From contig CALJSB010000018.1 of NCBI GenBank assembly GCA_937976305.1, positions 1-64,000 on the forward strand: DNA of 64,000 bases, written 5' to 3'. Each line of letters begins with the position of its first letter. Position 1 is the stretch's first letter. Positions 7,989 through 18,446 of the stretch are shown piece after piece. A model generated the notes under the pieces. It had not been told where the DNA came from. It worked only from the letters and a program-made list of their open reading frames with translations, and searched no databases. Source of the DNA: an uncultured Acidimicrobiales bacterium. GTDB lineage: Bacteria > Actinomycetota > Acidimicrobiia > Acidimicrobiales > SZUA-35. A program made the position numbers and the translations under genes.

Positions 7989-10814
7989 GTGCCCCAAGCC
8001 CTCGTCATCGTCGAATCACCAGCGAAGACCAAGAAGATCTCCGAGATTCTCGGCGATGGTTACATCGTCGACTCTTCGATCGGACACATCCGCGATTTGC
8101 CTCGCAACGCCGCCGATGTGCCTGCCGCGTACAAGTCCGAGAAGTGGTCAAAGCTCGGCATCGATGTCGACAACGACTTCAAGGCCCTCTACGTCGTTTC
8201 GGCAGACAAGAAGGACCAAGTCCGCAAGCTCAAGTCATTGATGAAGGATGCGGACGAGCTCATTCTTGCCACCGATAAGGATCGCGAGGGAGAAGCAATC
8301 GCGTGGCACCTCACGCAGGTGTTGAACCCGAAGGTTCCGGTCAAGCGCATCGTCTTCACCGAGATCACGCCCGAAGCGATTCATCGAGCGATTGAGTCAC
8401 CAGGGGAGCTCGATCGTCACCTCGTCGACGCCCAGGAAGCTCGTCGTCTGCTCGACCGTCTCTATGGCTACGAGGTGTCGCCGGTTCTGTGGAAGAAGGT
8501 CATGCCGAAGTTGTCGGCTGGCCGTGTGCAGAGCGTCGCAACCCGCATCGTGGTGGAGCGAGAGCGTGAGCGCATGGCGTTCCGCTCGGCCAACTACTGG
8601 GACGTCAAAGGCACGTTCGACGCCGCCGAGGCCGAGCGTCCGTTCGAAGCCTTGCTCGTTGAAGTCGACGACGCACGCGTCGCGACTGGTCGAGACTTCG
8701 GTCAAGACGGCAAGCTCTCACGTGAGGGCGCCATTCACCTCGATGAAGCCAAGGCCAACGGGCTGGTTGAGGCGCTCACCAAGCGACCGGCAACGGTCAG
8801 GAGCCGTGAGGCAAAGCCGTATCGGCGTCGCCCTGCCGCACCGTTCATCACCTCGACCTACCAGCAGGAGGCCAGCCGCAAGCTGCGCCTCGGTTCGTCG
8901 CCGGCGATGCGGGTCGCTCAAGGTCTGTATGAGCGGGGCTTCATCACCTACATGCGAACCGACTCGACCACGCTCTCTGACCAAGCCGTGGCCGCTGCTC
9001 GCGGCCAGATTCAAGAACGGTTCGGCGAGGAGTTCCTCCCCGACGGTCCTCGTGTCTACAAGGGCAAAACGCAGAACGCCCAAGAGGCTCACGAGGCGAT
9101 CCGGCCATCTGGCGATCGCTTTCGTACGCCAGAAGAAGTCGCAAGCGAGCTATCGAAGCAGGACTTGGCGGTCTACGAGCTGATCTGGCAGCGCACAGTT
9201 GCGTCGCAGATGACGGACGCCACTGGCGAAACCGTCACCTTGCGTCTCGGTGTCGAAGCCACTGACGGACGTCAGGCCACGTTCTCAACGGCCGGCACCG
9301 TCATCACGCACCAGGGATTCCTGAAGGTCTACAAAGAGTCAACAGACGAAGACGACAAGGACGCCGAAGAGGCAGCCGAACAGCTCTTGCCTCCTCTGAA
9401 TGAGGGTGACGGGGCGACGGTCGAGTCGCTCGAGGCTGCTGGTCATGACACGCAACCTCCAGCTCGCTACACCGAGGCCTCGCTGGTCAAAGAGCTCGAA
9501 CGGCTCGAGGTGGGCCGCCCGTCGACCTACGCATCGATCATGGGCACCATCCAGGCCCGTGAATATGTGTGGAAGAAGGGTTCGGCCCTTGTTCCGAGCT
9601 TCAAGGCTTTTGCCGTCACCGGTCTGCTCGAACAGCACTTCCCGAACCTCGTCGACTACGCCTTCACGGCCAAGATGGAGACCGATCTCGACTCCATCGC
9701 CGGTGGTGGCAAAGAGACCGTCCCGTGGCTCACCGAGTTCTACTTCGGCAGCGATGCCGATGAGGGCCTGCAGAAGAAGGTCAACGAGCGCCTCGGCGAC
9801 ATCGATGCCCGAGCCGTCAACTCGATTCCCATCGGTGGTGACGAAGACGGGGTCGCCATCGTGGCTCGCGTCGGTCGCTACGGCCCGTATCTCGAACGGG
9901 GTGAAGATCGGGCGTCGATCCCGGACGATCTTGCGCCCGATGAGCTCACCCCAGAACGTGCCGTCGAGCTGATCGACGCGCCGAAGAGCGATCGCGAACT
10001 GGGCACCCACCCTGAGACCGAGCTTCCCGTCTTTGTGAAGGCTGGCCGCTTCGGGCCCTACGTCCAGATGGGCGATCACGACGCCGAGACCGGCGAGAAG
10101 CCAAAGACCAGCTCATTGTTCAAGACAATGAAGCCCGAAGAGCTCACCTTCGAAGAAGCGGTCGAGCTGCTGAAGCTTCCTCGCGAGATCGGTACCGACC
10201 CCGCGGACCAGGGCGTCATCACGGCCTACAACGGCCGATACGGCCCCTACATCGAGAAGATCTTCGTCGACGAAGAAGGCAACACCAAGAAGGACTCACG
10301 AAGTCTCGAAGAAGAAACTGAGCTCCTCACGCTCGAGCTGCCGAAGGCGCTCGAGGTGATGGCCCAGCCCAAGCGTCGTCGTGGTCAAGCTGCCGCCAAG
10401 CCGGTGAAGATCGTGGGTGAAGACCCTGTCACTGGTGCCGAGGTGCAGCTCAAGGACGGCCGCTTCGGTCCGTATGTGACCGACGGCGAAGTCAACGCCA
10501 GCCTGCGTAAGGGTGACACCGAAGAGAACCTCACGATCGACCGAGCAGCCGAGCTGTTGATCGAGCGTCGCATCAAGGTGGCTGCGGACGGCGGCCCGAA
10601 GAAGAAGAAGAAGGCCACCAAAAAGAAGAAGGCTACGAAGAAGAAGGCTGCAGCCAAGAAGAAGTCGACCAAAAAGAAGGCTACGAAGAAGAAGGCTGCG
10701 GCCAAGAAGGCGGTGGCCACGGCCGACGACACAGACGCCGATGCCGCGCCGCAGCCTGACGTCGATGCGAGCGATGCCCAGCTCGGGGTCAACCCCGAGA
10801 ACGACGCATTCTGA
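7989..10814 (+). CDS. topA: DNA topoisomerase I with Lys-rich C-terminal tail
   Basis: QALVIVESPAKTKKISEILG Toprim start, FITYMRTDSTTLS active Tyr, multiple GRFGPYV repeats, KKKKKATKKKKATKKK tail; GTG start. Confidence 0.97.
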   Translation: MPQALVIVESPAKTKKISEILGDGYIVDSSIGHIRDLPRNAADVPAAYKSEKWSKLGIDVDNDFKALYVVSADKKDQVRKLKSLMKDADELILATDKDREGEAIAWHLTQVLNPKVPVKRIVFTEITPEAIHRAIESPGELDRHLVDAQEARRLLDRLYGYEVSPVLWKKVMPKLSAGRVQSVATRIVVERERERMAFRSANYWDVKGTFDAAEAERPFEALLVEVDDARVATGRDFGQDGKLSREGAIHLDEAKANGLVEALTKRPATVRSREAKPYRRRPAAPFITSTYQQEASRKLRLGSSPAMRVAQGLYERGFITYMRTDSTTLSDQAVAAARGQIQERFGEEFLPDGPRVYKGKTQNAQEAHEAIRPSGDRFRTPEEVASELSKQDLAVYELIWQRTVASQMTDATGETVTLRLGVEATDGRQATFSTAGTVITHQGFLKVYKESTDEDDKDAEEAAEQLLPPLNEGDGATVESLEAAGHDTQPPARYTEASLVKELERLEVGRPSTYASIMGTIQAREYVWKKGSALVPSFKAFAVTGLLEQHFPNLVDYAFTAKMETDLDSIAGGGKETVPWLTEFYFGSDADEGLQKKVNERLGDIDARAVNSIPIGGDEDGVAIVARVGRYGPYLERGEDRASIPDDLAPDELTPERAVELIDAPKSDRELGTHPETELPVFVKAGRFGPYVQMGDHDAETGEKPKTSSLFKTMKPEELTFEEAVELLKLPREIGTDPADQGVITAYNGRYGPYIEKIFVDEEGNTKKDSRSLEEETELLTLELPKALEVMAQPKRRRGQAAAKPVKIVGEDPVTGAEVQLKDGRFGPYVTDGEVNASLRKGDTEENLTIDRAAELLIERRIKVAADGGPKKKKKATKKKKATKKKAAAKKKSTKKKATKKKAAAKKAVATADDTDADAAPQPDVDASDAQLGVNPENDAF

Positions 10815-10822
10815 GTGCTGCC

Positions 10823-11434
10823 GTGTCGGCAGGCCTCTACATCGCGTTCGAGGGTGGCGAAGGTTCGGGTAAGAGCACGCAGGCCAAGATTCTGGCCAAG
10901 CGCATCGATGCGCTTCTGACCCTCGAGCCGGGTGGTACTGAGCTCGGCGCGCAGCTGCGCAAGCTCCTGCTCGGTGTTGGCGAGGCACCTGTTGGCTCTC
11001 GAGCCGAAACACTCATGATGGCCGCTGACCGGGCGCAGCATGTCGAAGAGCTCGTTGAGCCTGCATTGCAGAGTGGGCGTCACGTCGTCTCTGATCGCAC
11101 GGCCTACTCGTCGCTTGCCTACCAGGGCGGTGCTCGTGGGCTTGGGGTTGACGCCGTCCGTTCGGTCAACGAATGGGCGCTTGCCGGTCGTTGGCCCGAC
11201 GTCGTCGTGCTTCTCGATTGTCCACCCGGCGCGGGTCCTCGAGGGCGACGGAGCAGCGATCGTCTCGAACAAGAAGGCGACGAGTTCCATCAACTCGTCC
11301 ACGCCACCTACCTCGAGCTGGCGGCAGCCGAACCAGATCGGTTTGTTGTGCTGGAAGCACTTGGGTCAATCGCTGAGGTATCTGAGCGAGTGTGGAGTGC
11401 GCTCGCCGATCGATTTGGTTGGGACGACACATGA
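10823..11434 (+). CDS. tmk: Thymidylate kinase
   Basis: YIAFEGGEGSGKSTQAKIL P-loop, DRTAYSSLAYQG, DRLEQEGDEFH. Confidence 0.92.
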   Translation: MSAGLYIAFEGGEGSGKSTQAKILAKRIDALLTLEPGGTELGAQLRKLLLGVGEAPVGSRAETLMMAADRAQHVEELVEPALQSGRHVVSDRTAYSSLAYQGGARGLGVDAVRSVNEWALAGRWPDVVVLLDCPPGAGPRGRRSSDRLEQEGDEFHQLVHATYLELAAAEPDRFVVLEALGSIAEVSERVWSALADRFGWDDT

Positions 11435-12501
11435 GTCTCATCGACGGCGGCACCACGGCAACCGACGACGTCTTCTCCGCAGTTGTCGGGCAGGGAACGG
11501 CAATCGCGCAGTTACAAGCCGCCGCAGCTGCGCCGGTGCACGCCTACCTGTTTGTCGGACCACGAGGGAGCGGGCGCATGCAGGCCGCCTTTGGGTTTGC
11601 GGCGTTACTGCTGTCGGAGGGCTCCGACGGCCAAGCCGCTGAACGCCATCGCCGGCTGAGTCTGGCTGGGACGCATCCCGATCTCACCGTGGTCGAGGCC
11701 GAGGGTGCGGCATTGCGGGTGACCGAAGCAGAACAGATCATTCGCCATGGCACCGTGTCGCCCGTCGAGGGACCGCGCAAGATCATCGTGATCGGCGGCG
11801 TCGATGCCATCGAGGAGGCAGCCATCGGCAAGTTGCTGAAGGTGATCGAGGAGCCACCGCCCTCGACGGTGTTCGTCCTCTTGGCCGAAGAGGTTCCGCC
11901 CGAGATCATCACGATTGCATCGAGGTGTGTGACGATCGATTTCGTCGCCGTGCCCGAGCAGCTGATTGTGACCATGCTCGTGACCGAAGGCGTCAATCCG
12001 AAGCGAGCCAAAGCGGCGGCTGCGGCCGCCAACGGTGACTTGTCTCGGGCTCGGCTCCTCGCAACCGATGAGGCGCTGGCCCAGCGGGCGGAGCTCTGGC
12101 AGAGCGTGCCGTCACGGCTCAATGGAACCGGTGCCGCTGTCGTGACACTGGTCGATGAGCTGCGGGCGGCGATGGACGGCGCCACCGAAGCACTCGAAGC
12201 GCAGCAACTGATCGAGATTGCCGAGCTCGATGCTCGTGTCGAGGTGACGGGCGAGCGCGGCTCTGGCCGATCCGATCTCGTCGCTCGTCACAAGCGCGAG
12301 GTTCGCAGGCTGCGGACTGATGAGCTGCGCTTTGGATTGGCAACGCTCAGTCGTCACTATCGAGATGTTCTCGTCGAGGGCCCGAGCCCAACTGCCGACG
12401 TCGCATTCATCGCCATCAAGCAGGCCAGCGACGCCATGGTGCGCAACCCGAATGAGTCGCTGCTGCTCCAAGCGCTGTTGCTCAACTTGACCGGCGACTG
12501 A
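11431..12501 (+). CDS. holB: DNA polymerase III delta' subunit-like protein
   Basis: VVGQGTAIAQLQAAAAAPVHAYLFVGPRGSGRMQAAFGFA, AGTHPDLTVV, AIGKLLKVIEEPPPSTVFVLLAEEVPPEIITIASRC; overlaps the tmk stop. Confidence 0.88.
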   Translation: MSLIDGGTTATDDVFSAVVGQGTAIAQLQAAAAAPVHAYLFVGPRGSGRMQAAFGFAALLLSEGSDGQAAERHRRLSLAGTHPDLTVVEAEGAALRVTEAEQIIRHGTVSPVEGPRKIIVIGGVDAIEEAAIGKLLKVIEEPPPSTVFVLLAEEVPPEIITIASRCVTIDFVAVPEQLIVTMLVTEGVNPKRAKAAAAAANGDLSRARLLATDEALAQRAELWQSVPSRLNGTGAAVVTLVDELRAAMDGATEALEAQQLIEIAELDARVEVTGERGSGRSDLVARHKREVRRLRTDELRFGLATLSRHYRDVLVEGPSPTADVAFIAIKQASDAMVRNPNESLLLQALLLNLTGD

Positions 12502-12537
12502 CTTGACCACCGACTGACGCTCTCTAGTGTTGGGGCC

Positions 12538-13866
12538 GTGCCCAACGCTGCCGATGTTCTCGCTCTGTACGACTCGGCGACCTATGTCGACGGAGCTCCC
12601 CACGACGCTGTTGATCGACTGCGGGAGTCGGGGACTGTGGTGTGGGTGCCAGAGCCATCACTGCATGGGTCGGCCGAGGGCCCGGGCTTCTGGGCCGTGC
12701 TGGGCCACGCCGAGACCAAACGTGTGTTGAAGGATGCAGCGACGTTCTCGAGTCACGCTGGGGGAACGCAGCTGCGCACACCTCCGCCGAGCGATCTCGC
12801 ATTTGCTCAGCGGATGATGCTCAACCAAGACCCGCCGGAGCACAACCGACTGCGTGGCCTGTTGGCGAAGGCCTTCGTGCCCCGGGCCATTGCGCTACTC
12901 GAGGACGAGATTGCGGCGCGAGCACAAGCGATGGTCGCTGCAGTCGCCCACCGTGGCAGCTGTGATCTGGTCGCCGACGTCGTCGCTGACCTCCCGGTCG
13001 CGGTGTTGGCGTCGGTGCTTGGCGTCCCTGAGCAAGATCGAGGGCTGCTGTATGACTGGTCGAACCGAGTGATTGGTTATCAGGACGTCGACTACGCAGG
13101 CTCGGCATCCTTTGATGCTGAGGCCGGTACCGACATGGCTCGTCGGGCGCTGGCGTTGCGGCCCGTGCCAGCAGCCGACGGCACGCTGCCCGACCCGAGA
13201 AGCCGGGCCGGGCTCGCCGACATGTATGCCTACGCCCACGAGCTCGCCGAGTTGAAGCGCCGCGAGCCCGGAGACGACATCATGTCGCTCCTGCTGCAGG
13301 CCGAACTCGATGGCACGAGCGTGTCGAACGAAGAGTTCGAAACGCTGTTCTTTCTGTTTGCCGTGGCAGGCAACGAGACACTTCGCAACGGCATTCCGGG
13401 CGCCGTGCTGTCGCTCATCGAGCACCCCGGTGAATACGAGCGTTTGCTCGCGGATCCCGACCTGCTGCCGTCAGCCGTCGAAGAGCTTCTTCGGTTCTGG
13501 CCGCCAGTGATTCACTTCCGTCGCACGGCGACGGTCGACGTCGAGTTGGGCGGCGTCGCCATGAAGCCCGGCGACAAGGTCGCGGTGTATCACATGGCCG
13601 CCAACCGCGATCCCAGCGTGTTCGATGATCCGCATCAGCTTGACCTGGGTCGGGCCAACAACGATCACGTGTCGTTTGGCTTCGGACCGCACTTCTGCCT
13701 GGGAGCACACTTGGCCCGGCGACAAGTCAACTCGATGCTCGGTGAGCTCAATCGGCAGCTTGGACGGCTCGAGCTTGCGGGTGATCCGGTTCGGCTCCAG
13801 TCCAACTTCCAGCAGGGCCTCAAATCGCTACCGGTTCGCTGGGACGTCAGTGAGGACGGGACATGA
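12538..13866 (+). CDS. Cytochrome P450
   Basis: I-helix FAVAGNETLRNGI, ExxR-type EELLRF, heme motif FGFGPHFCLGAHLAR; GTG start. Confidence 0.96.
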   Translation: MPNAADVLALYDSATYVDGAPHDAVDRLRESGTVVWVPEPSLHGSAEGPGFWAVLGHAETKRVLKDAATFSSHAGGTQLRTPPPSDLAFAQRMMLNQDPPEHNRLRGLLAKAFVPRAIALLEDEIAARAQAMVAAVAHRGSCDLVADVVADLPVAVLASVLGVPEQDRGLLYDWSNRVIGYQDVDYAGSASFDAEAGTDMARRALALRPVPAADGTLPDPRSRAGLADMYAYAHELAELKRREPGDDIMSLLLQAELDGTSVSNEEFETLFFLFAVAGNETLRNGIPGAVLSLIEHPGEYERLLADPDLLPSAVEELLRFWPPVIHFRRTATVDVELGGVAMKPGDKVAVYHMAANRDPSVFDDPHQLDLGRANNDHVSFGFGPHFCLGAHLARRQVNSMLGELNRQLGRLELAGDPVRLQSNFQQGLKSLPVRWDVSEDGT

Positions 13867-14597
13867 CCACGTTGTTGCTGCTGCACGGCATGGGAGCCAC
13901 GTCTGGTGTGTGGGCCGACGTCGAACGCGAACTCGAGTGGCCCGGTGACGTGCGAGCGCTTGACTTGGCCGGCCACGGACAGGCCGGCTGGTCGGGCGAC
14001 TACAGCCTCGGTGGTTTGGCGGCTGCAGTGTCCGCCCAGTGTGACCCGGGTGAAGACACCGTGATTGTCGGTCATTCGCTTGGGGGAGTGGTGGCGCTGT
14101 GCTTGGCATCTGGGTTCTACCGGCCAGCGGTACGAGCGGTCATCGGCATCGGCATCAAGATGACGTGGACCAGCGACGACATCGCCGGCATGGCCAAGAT
14201 GGCCGGCCGAGGTGTTCGCTTCTTCGAGTCCCGACACGAAGCAGTGGCGCGCTTCTTGCGAGTCGCTGGACTCGACGGCCTCGTCGACACTGATCACCCC
14301 GCCGTTGCGAATTCGGTCGTGGAAGCAGACGACGGGTGGCGCCTGGCCCAAGACCCGGCCACGTTCGCTCAGAACCCCGTCGACATGGAGGCCCTCATGT
14401 CCGGCGCTCGGCTCTCGAACGTTTCGCCGAACGGTGCGAAGGTGATTCTTGGAGCGGGCAGCCAAGATCCGATGGTGAGCCGTGATGAGATCGCGGCCCA
14501 CGTCGACGACCCACGAATCGCAGAGGGCGGCGGCCACTCGGTGCAGATCGAACAACCCGGCTGGGTCGCTCAACTGGTCAACGAGATTGTGGCGTAG
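13863..14597 (+). CDS. Alpha/beta hydrolase
   Basis: LLLLHGMGATSGVW oxyanion motif, VGHSLGG nucleophile elbow, GGHSVQIEQP; overlaps the P450 stop. Confidence 0.9.
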   Translation: MTTLLLLHGMGATSGVWADVERELEWPGDVRALDLAGHGQAGWSGDYSLGGLAAAVSAQCDPGEDTVIVGHSLGGVVALCLASGFYRPAVRAVIGIGIKMTWTSDDIAGMAKMAGRGVRFFESRHEAVARFLRVAGLDGLVDTDHPAVANSVVEADDGWRLAQDPATFAQNPVDMEALMSGARLSNVSPNGAKVILGAGSQDPMVSRDEIAAHVDDPRIAEGGGHSVQIEQPGWVAQLVNEIVA

Positions 14598-14650
14598 GGC
14601 AGCCGCAACGCTCTTTGGCGCTTCGAGCGGAGGAGACATAGCGTGGCGCC

Positions 14651-15529
14651 ATGAAGCCGCCACCCTTCAACTATGTGGCTGCGGCGACGGTTGACCACGC
14701 GGTCGAGCTCCTCAACGGTGACACCGATGCGAGAGTCATCGCCGGTGGCCAGTCGCTCATGCCGCTGCTCAATCTTCGTCTCGCGTCGCCCGAACTCGTG
14801 GTCGATATCGGCCGGATTGATGCGCTCAACACCATCACCGTCGACGGCGAAGGTCTCACGATCGGTGCTGCGGTCACACAGGCCAAGGTGGCAGGCAACA
14901 CAGGTGTTCTCGGCGGTTGGCCACTCTTGGTCGAAGCCATCGGCCTCATCGGCCATGCGCAGATCCGGAATCGAGGAACCCTCTGTGGCAGCCTCGCCCA
15001 CAACGATCCCTTGGCTGAGCTCCCTGCGGTTTCGATTGCGCTCGACGCATCCGTCACGGTCTCGGGGCCGAACGGTGAACGAGTTGTCCCGATCGACGAC
15101 CTGCTTACCGGTCCCTTTATGACTTCGCTAGAGCCGGGCGAGTTGATCACGAGCGCCCACTACCCGACGCTTCGAGCCGAAACAGGTTGGGCCATCAGCG
15201 AGTTCGCCACGAGAACCGGCGACTTTGCTACGGCTGGAGTGGTCACGCGCTTGATTGTCGAGGGAGGTGTCGCCCGCGATTCGGTGGTCGTTCTCTTTGG
15301 CCTCGGACCCGGCCCGCAGCGCTCCGCAGTCGTCGAAGCCGCAATCAACGGAGCGTCGACACCGTCGCTCAGTGAGGCTGTGCTTGCGCAACTCGATGCA
15401 TCCATTCATCCCAACGACGACGTGCACGCCACGGCTGACGCACGTCGGGAGTTCGCAGCACGCCTCGCCACAGAGTCAGTGAGCGAAGCTTGGGCGATTG
15501 CTGAAGCCCGAAGAGGAGGCTCGACGTGA
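14651..15529 (+). CDS. Molybdenum hydroxylase FAD-binding (medium) subunit
   Basis: MKPPPFNYVAAATVDHAVELL...VIAGGQSLMPLLNLRLASPELVVDI; GHAQIRNRGTLCGSLAHNDPLAE. Confidence 0.94.
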   Translation: MKPPPFNYVAAATVDHAVELLNGDTDARVIAGGQSLMPLLNLRLASPELVVDIGRIDALNTITVDGEGLTIGAAVTQAKVAGNTGVLGGWPLLVEAIGLIGHAQIRNRGTLCGSLAHNDPLAELPAVSIALDASVTVSGPNGERVVPIDDLLTGPFMTSLEPGELITSAHYPTLRAETGWAISEFATRTGDFATAGVVTRLIVEGGVARDSVVVLFGLGPGPQRSAVVEAAINGASTPSLSEAVLAQLDASIHPNDDVHATADARREFAARLATESVSEAWAIAEARRGGST

Positions 15530-16098
15530 GCGATCTCGAACCATCTGGACCACCCACCGCAGAACCAACCGCAAGGCACACGATCTCGTTCACGGTGAAC
15601 GGCGAATCGGTAACTGCGGAGATCGAATCACGCCTGCTGCTGACCGACTTTCTTCGTCACCGCCTCCGCCTCACCGGAACCCACGTCGGTTGTGAGCAGG
15701 GAGCATGCGGGGCGTGCACGATTCAACTTGACGGCCAACCCGTCCGGTCGTGTCTGATATTGGCCGCCCAGGTGGACGGCCGCGACATCCGCACGATCGA
15801 AGGGTTAGCGGGCCCTGGCGACGAGCTGACAGCGGTTCAGCAGGCGTTCGCCGATCAGCACGGGCTGCAATGCGGATTCTGCACGCCGGGGTTTGTGATG
15901 TCGGTGACTTCGCTGAGAGAGCAATCGCAGGCAAATGGTCGGGCACCAACCGAGGCCGAGGTTCAAGACTGCGTCGACAGTTCGTACTGCCGGTGCACCG
16001 GATACGTAAACATCCGCAAGGCGGCTCGCCAAGCACTTGGCTTGCCGATTGATGTCCCAGTCTCGCTCGACTCCTCGTCGGGGCAGGTGAGCGAATGA
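15526..16098 (+). CDS. Molybdenum hydroxylase [2Fe-2S] (small) subunit
   Basis: CEQGACGACTIQLDGQPVRSC, QCGFCTPGFVMS, YCRCTGYVNI. Confidence 0.96.
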   Translation: MSDLEPSGPPTAEPTARHTISFTVNGESVTAEIESRLLLTDFLRHRLRLTGTHVGCEQGACGACTIQLDGQPVRSCLILAAQVDGRDIRTIEGLAGPGDELTAVQQAFADQHGLQCGFCTPGFVMSVTSLREQSQANGRAPTEAEVQDCVDSSYCRCTGYVNIRKAARQALGLPIDVPVSLDSSSGQVSE

Positions 16099-18446
16099 GT
16101 ACCGAACCAAACGACTGGCTCATTGGTCAATCTGTACCCCGAGTCGAAGATGATCGGCTCCTGCGTGGGGCTGGTCGTTACACCGACGATCTCCACGTGC
16201 CAGATGCCGCCGAGGTTGCCTTCCTCCGATCCACCGAGGCTCACGCTCGCATCACGTCGATCGACATCTCAGCCGCGCAAGCCATGCCCGGCGTGGTCGC
16301 CGTCTACGACGGGGCGTCGGTCGTTGATCGCATCAAGCCCTTGCTCAACGCCGAGGAACTCCGAGTGCCCCCGGGCATCGCCGATCTCGATCCTGTCAAC
16401 AAGCTTCAGCCGGCCCCGATTCTGGCCACCGACGAAGTCAACTACGTGGGGCAACCCGTGGCGATGGTGGTCGCCGAAACGCGCTACCTCGCCGAGGATG
16501 CGATCGAAGTCATCGATGTCACCTACGAATTGCTCCCGGCAGTGATCGACGTCGAAGCAGCGCAGGCCGAAGACGCTGCGCTTGTGCTTCTTGGCGAAGA
16601 CGACAACATCGGCGTGCATGTCCGCCACGGCAAGGGCGATACCGACGCCGCGCTTGCCTCAGCCGCTGCAGTGATCACCGAGACGTTTTCGACCCAGCGG
16701 TACGTGTGTGCCCCGATCGAGACCCGAGGCCTTGTCGCACAGCAAGATCCGTTTACCGGCAGTTTGACGATTTGGTCGACTACTCAGACTCCCCACCGAG
16801 TCCGCGACCATGTCGCCGAGTCGATTGGTCTGCCGGTCGACGACGTGCGCGTGCAGTCGGTTGATGTCGGTGGCGGTTTTGGGCAGAAGGGCATCCTCGT
16901 TGTTGAGGAACTGCTCGTTCCGTTCGCTGCGCATGATCTCGGCCGGCCTGTTCGATGGATCGCCGACCGCTTCGAGAACCTGACCGCAGACGCTCACGCT
17001 CGTGAGCAGATACACCACATCACCCTTGGGGCTGACGCCGATGGCACGCTTGTTGCGGTCAAGGACCACATCATTGTGAACCTCGGCGCTCGCAACATGG
17101 TTGGCCTTGTGGTGCCCTACAACGCGTTGTGCCATCTCATTGGGCCGTACCAGGTGGCCAATGCGGATCTCGAAGCAACCGGAGTTCTCACAAACACCAC
17201 CTTCACATCGCCATACCGCGGCGCCGGCCGGCCAGAGGCAACGTTCGCCATGGAACGGGCCATGGATCGCCTCGCCGCCGAGCTTGGCATCGAGCCTTCT
17301 GAACTACGCCGTCGCAATCTGATCACTTCAGAACAGATGCCCTATGAGACGGGGCTGCTCGATCGGCGAGGCGTGCCCCAGGAGTACGACTCGGGTGACT
17401 ATCCGGCGATGCTCGACCGAGCCGTCGAGATGATTGATGTTCCGGCCGTGCGGGCCCGCCAGGCTGCTGAACCCGATCGTCGAATAGGTGTCGGATTCGC
17501 CCTCTACCTCGAGATGACGGGACTCGGTCCGTTCGAGGGGGCCAGGGTTGAGGTGATGCCATCTGGACGTGTGCGGCTGTACACCGGAGCACCGTCACAG
17601 GGGCAAGGCCATCGCACGGTGTTCGCCCAGATCTTGGCCGACACGATGGGTGTCGCCTTCGATGACATCGATGTCCTCGCCGGCGACACCGCATCGATTC
17701 CCTATGGTGTCGGCACTATCGCCAGCCGAGCGCTTGTCACTGCAGGCAACGCGACGGCGCAAGCAGGCGAGCTCGTGCGGGAGCGGATTCTTGACGCGGC
17801 AGCTGGTGTGCTCGAGGCCAATGCCGCCGACCTCACGATCGAACAAGGCATCATCTCGGTGACCGGCACGCCGTCGGTTGAGCTGACCTTGGCTGAGTTG
17901 ATTCGATCGGTGCCAAAGCTTGCAGGCGGCTCGGGAAGCGACGGACTCGGCGAGACGTCGTACTTTCAGCCGCCGAACTACGCCACGGCGAGCGGGGCCC
18001 ACGCTGTCACCGTCGAGGTCGACACTGCGACGGGCCGGGTTGAGATCCTCGACTACGTGGTTGTGCACGAAGCCGGCACCATCGTGAATCCCGTGGTCGC
18101 TGACGCTCAGGTGGTCGGTGGTGTGGGGCAGGGCATTGGCGGAATCATGAGCGAACACCTGCGCTACGACGAGAACGGTCAGCCGATTACGTCGACCTTC
18201 TCGGACTACCTCATGCCGATCAGCGAGATGGTGCCTGAGATCAGAATGGACGAGATCGTGTGCCCTAGCCCCACCAATCCGCTCGGGGTCAAAGGCCTAG
18301 GCGAAGGCGGTGCCGTCGGCCCGCCCGCTGCGATCGCCAACGCCGTGGAAGATGCCCTTCGCCCCGAAGGCGTGTCGGTGCGATCCGGACCCCTGACACC
18401 TGGCCGAATTCTCGACATGCTCCGTAGTGCGGCGGTATCGCAATGA
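16095..18446 (+). CDS. Molybdenum hydroxylase molybdopterin-binding (large) subunit, xanthine dehydrogenase/form II CoxL-like family
   Basis: GQSVPRVEDDRLLRGAGRYTDD, VGGGFGQKG, SPYRGAGRPEATFAMERAMD, GQGHRTVFAQI, GLGEGGAVGPPAAIANAVEDAL. Confidence 0.95.
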   Translation: MSTEPNDWLIGQSVPRVEDDRLLRGAGRYTDDLHVPDAAEVAFLRSTEAHARITSIDISAAQAMPGVVAVYDGASVVDRIKPLLNAEELRVPPGIADLDPVNKLQPAPILATDEVNYVGQPVAMVVAETRYLAEDAIEVIDVTYELLPAVIDVEAAQAEDAALVLLGEDDNIGVHVRHGKGDTDAALASAAAVITETFSTQRYVCAPIETRGLVAQQDPFTGSLTIWSTTQTPHRVRDHVAESIGLPVDDVRVQSVDVGGGFGQKGILVVEELLVPFAAHDLGRPVRWIADRFENLTADAHAREQIHHITLGADADGTLVAVKDHIIVNLGARNMVGLVVPYNALCHLIGPYQVANADLEATGVLTNTTFTSPYRGAGRPEATFAMERAMDRLAAELGIEPSELRRRNLITSEQMPYETGLLDRRGVPQEYDSGDYPAMLDRAVEMIDVPAVRARQAAEPDRRIGVGFALYLEMTGLGPFEGARVEVMPSGRVRLYTGAPSQGQGHRTVFAQILADTMGVAFDDIDVLAGDTASIPYGVGTIASRALVTAGNATAQAGELVRERILDAAAGVLEANAADLTIEQGIISVTGTPSVELTLAELIRSVPKLAGGSGSDGLGETSYFQPPNYATASGAHAVTVEVDTATGRVEILDYVVVHEAGTIVNPVVADAQVVGGVGQGIGGIMSEHLRYDENGQPITSTFSDYLMPISEMVPEIRMDEIVCPSPTNPLGVKGLGEGGAVGPPAAIANAVEDALRPEGVSVRSGPLTPGRILDMLRSAAVSQ

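Noticed and set aside
10600-10730. Lys-rich repeats in topA as a special element
   Set aside because: Basic C-terminal tails are known in actinobacterial topoisomerase I; reported only as part of the gene.
14651-18446. Aerobic CO dehydrogenase (coxMSL)
   Set aside because: Gene order matches, but the large subunit has PYRGAGR rather than the form I AYxCSFR active-site loop, so true CO oxidation is not supported.
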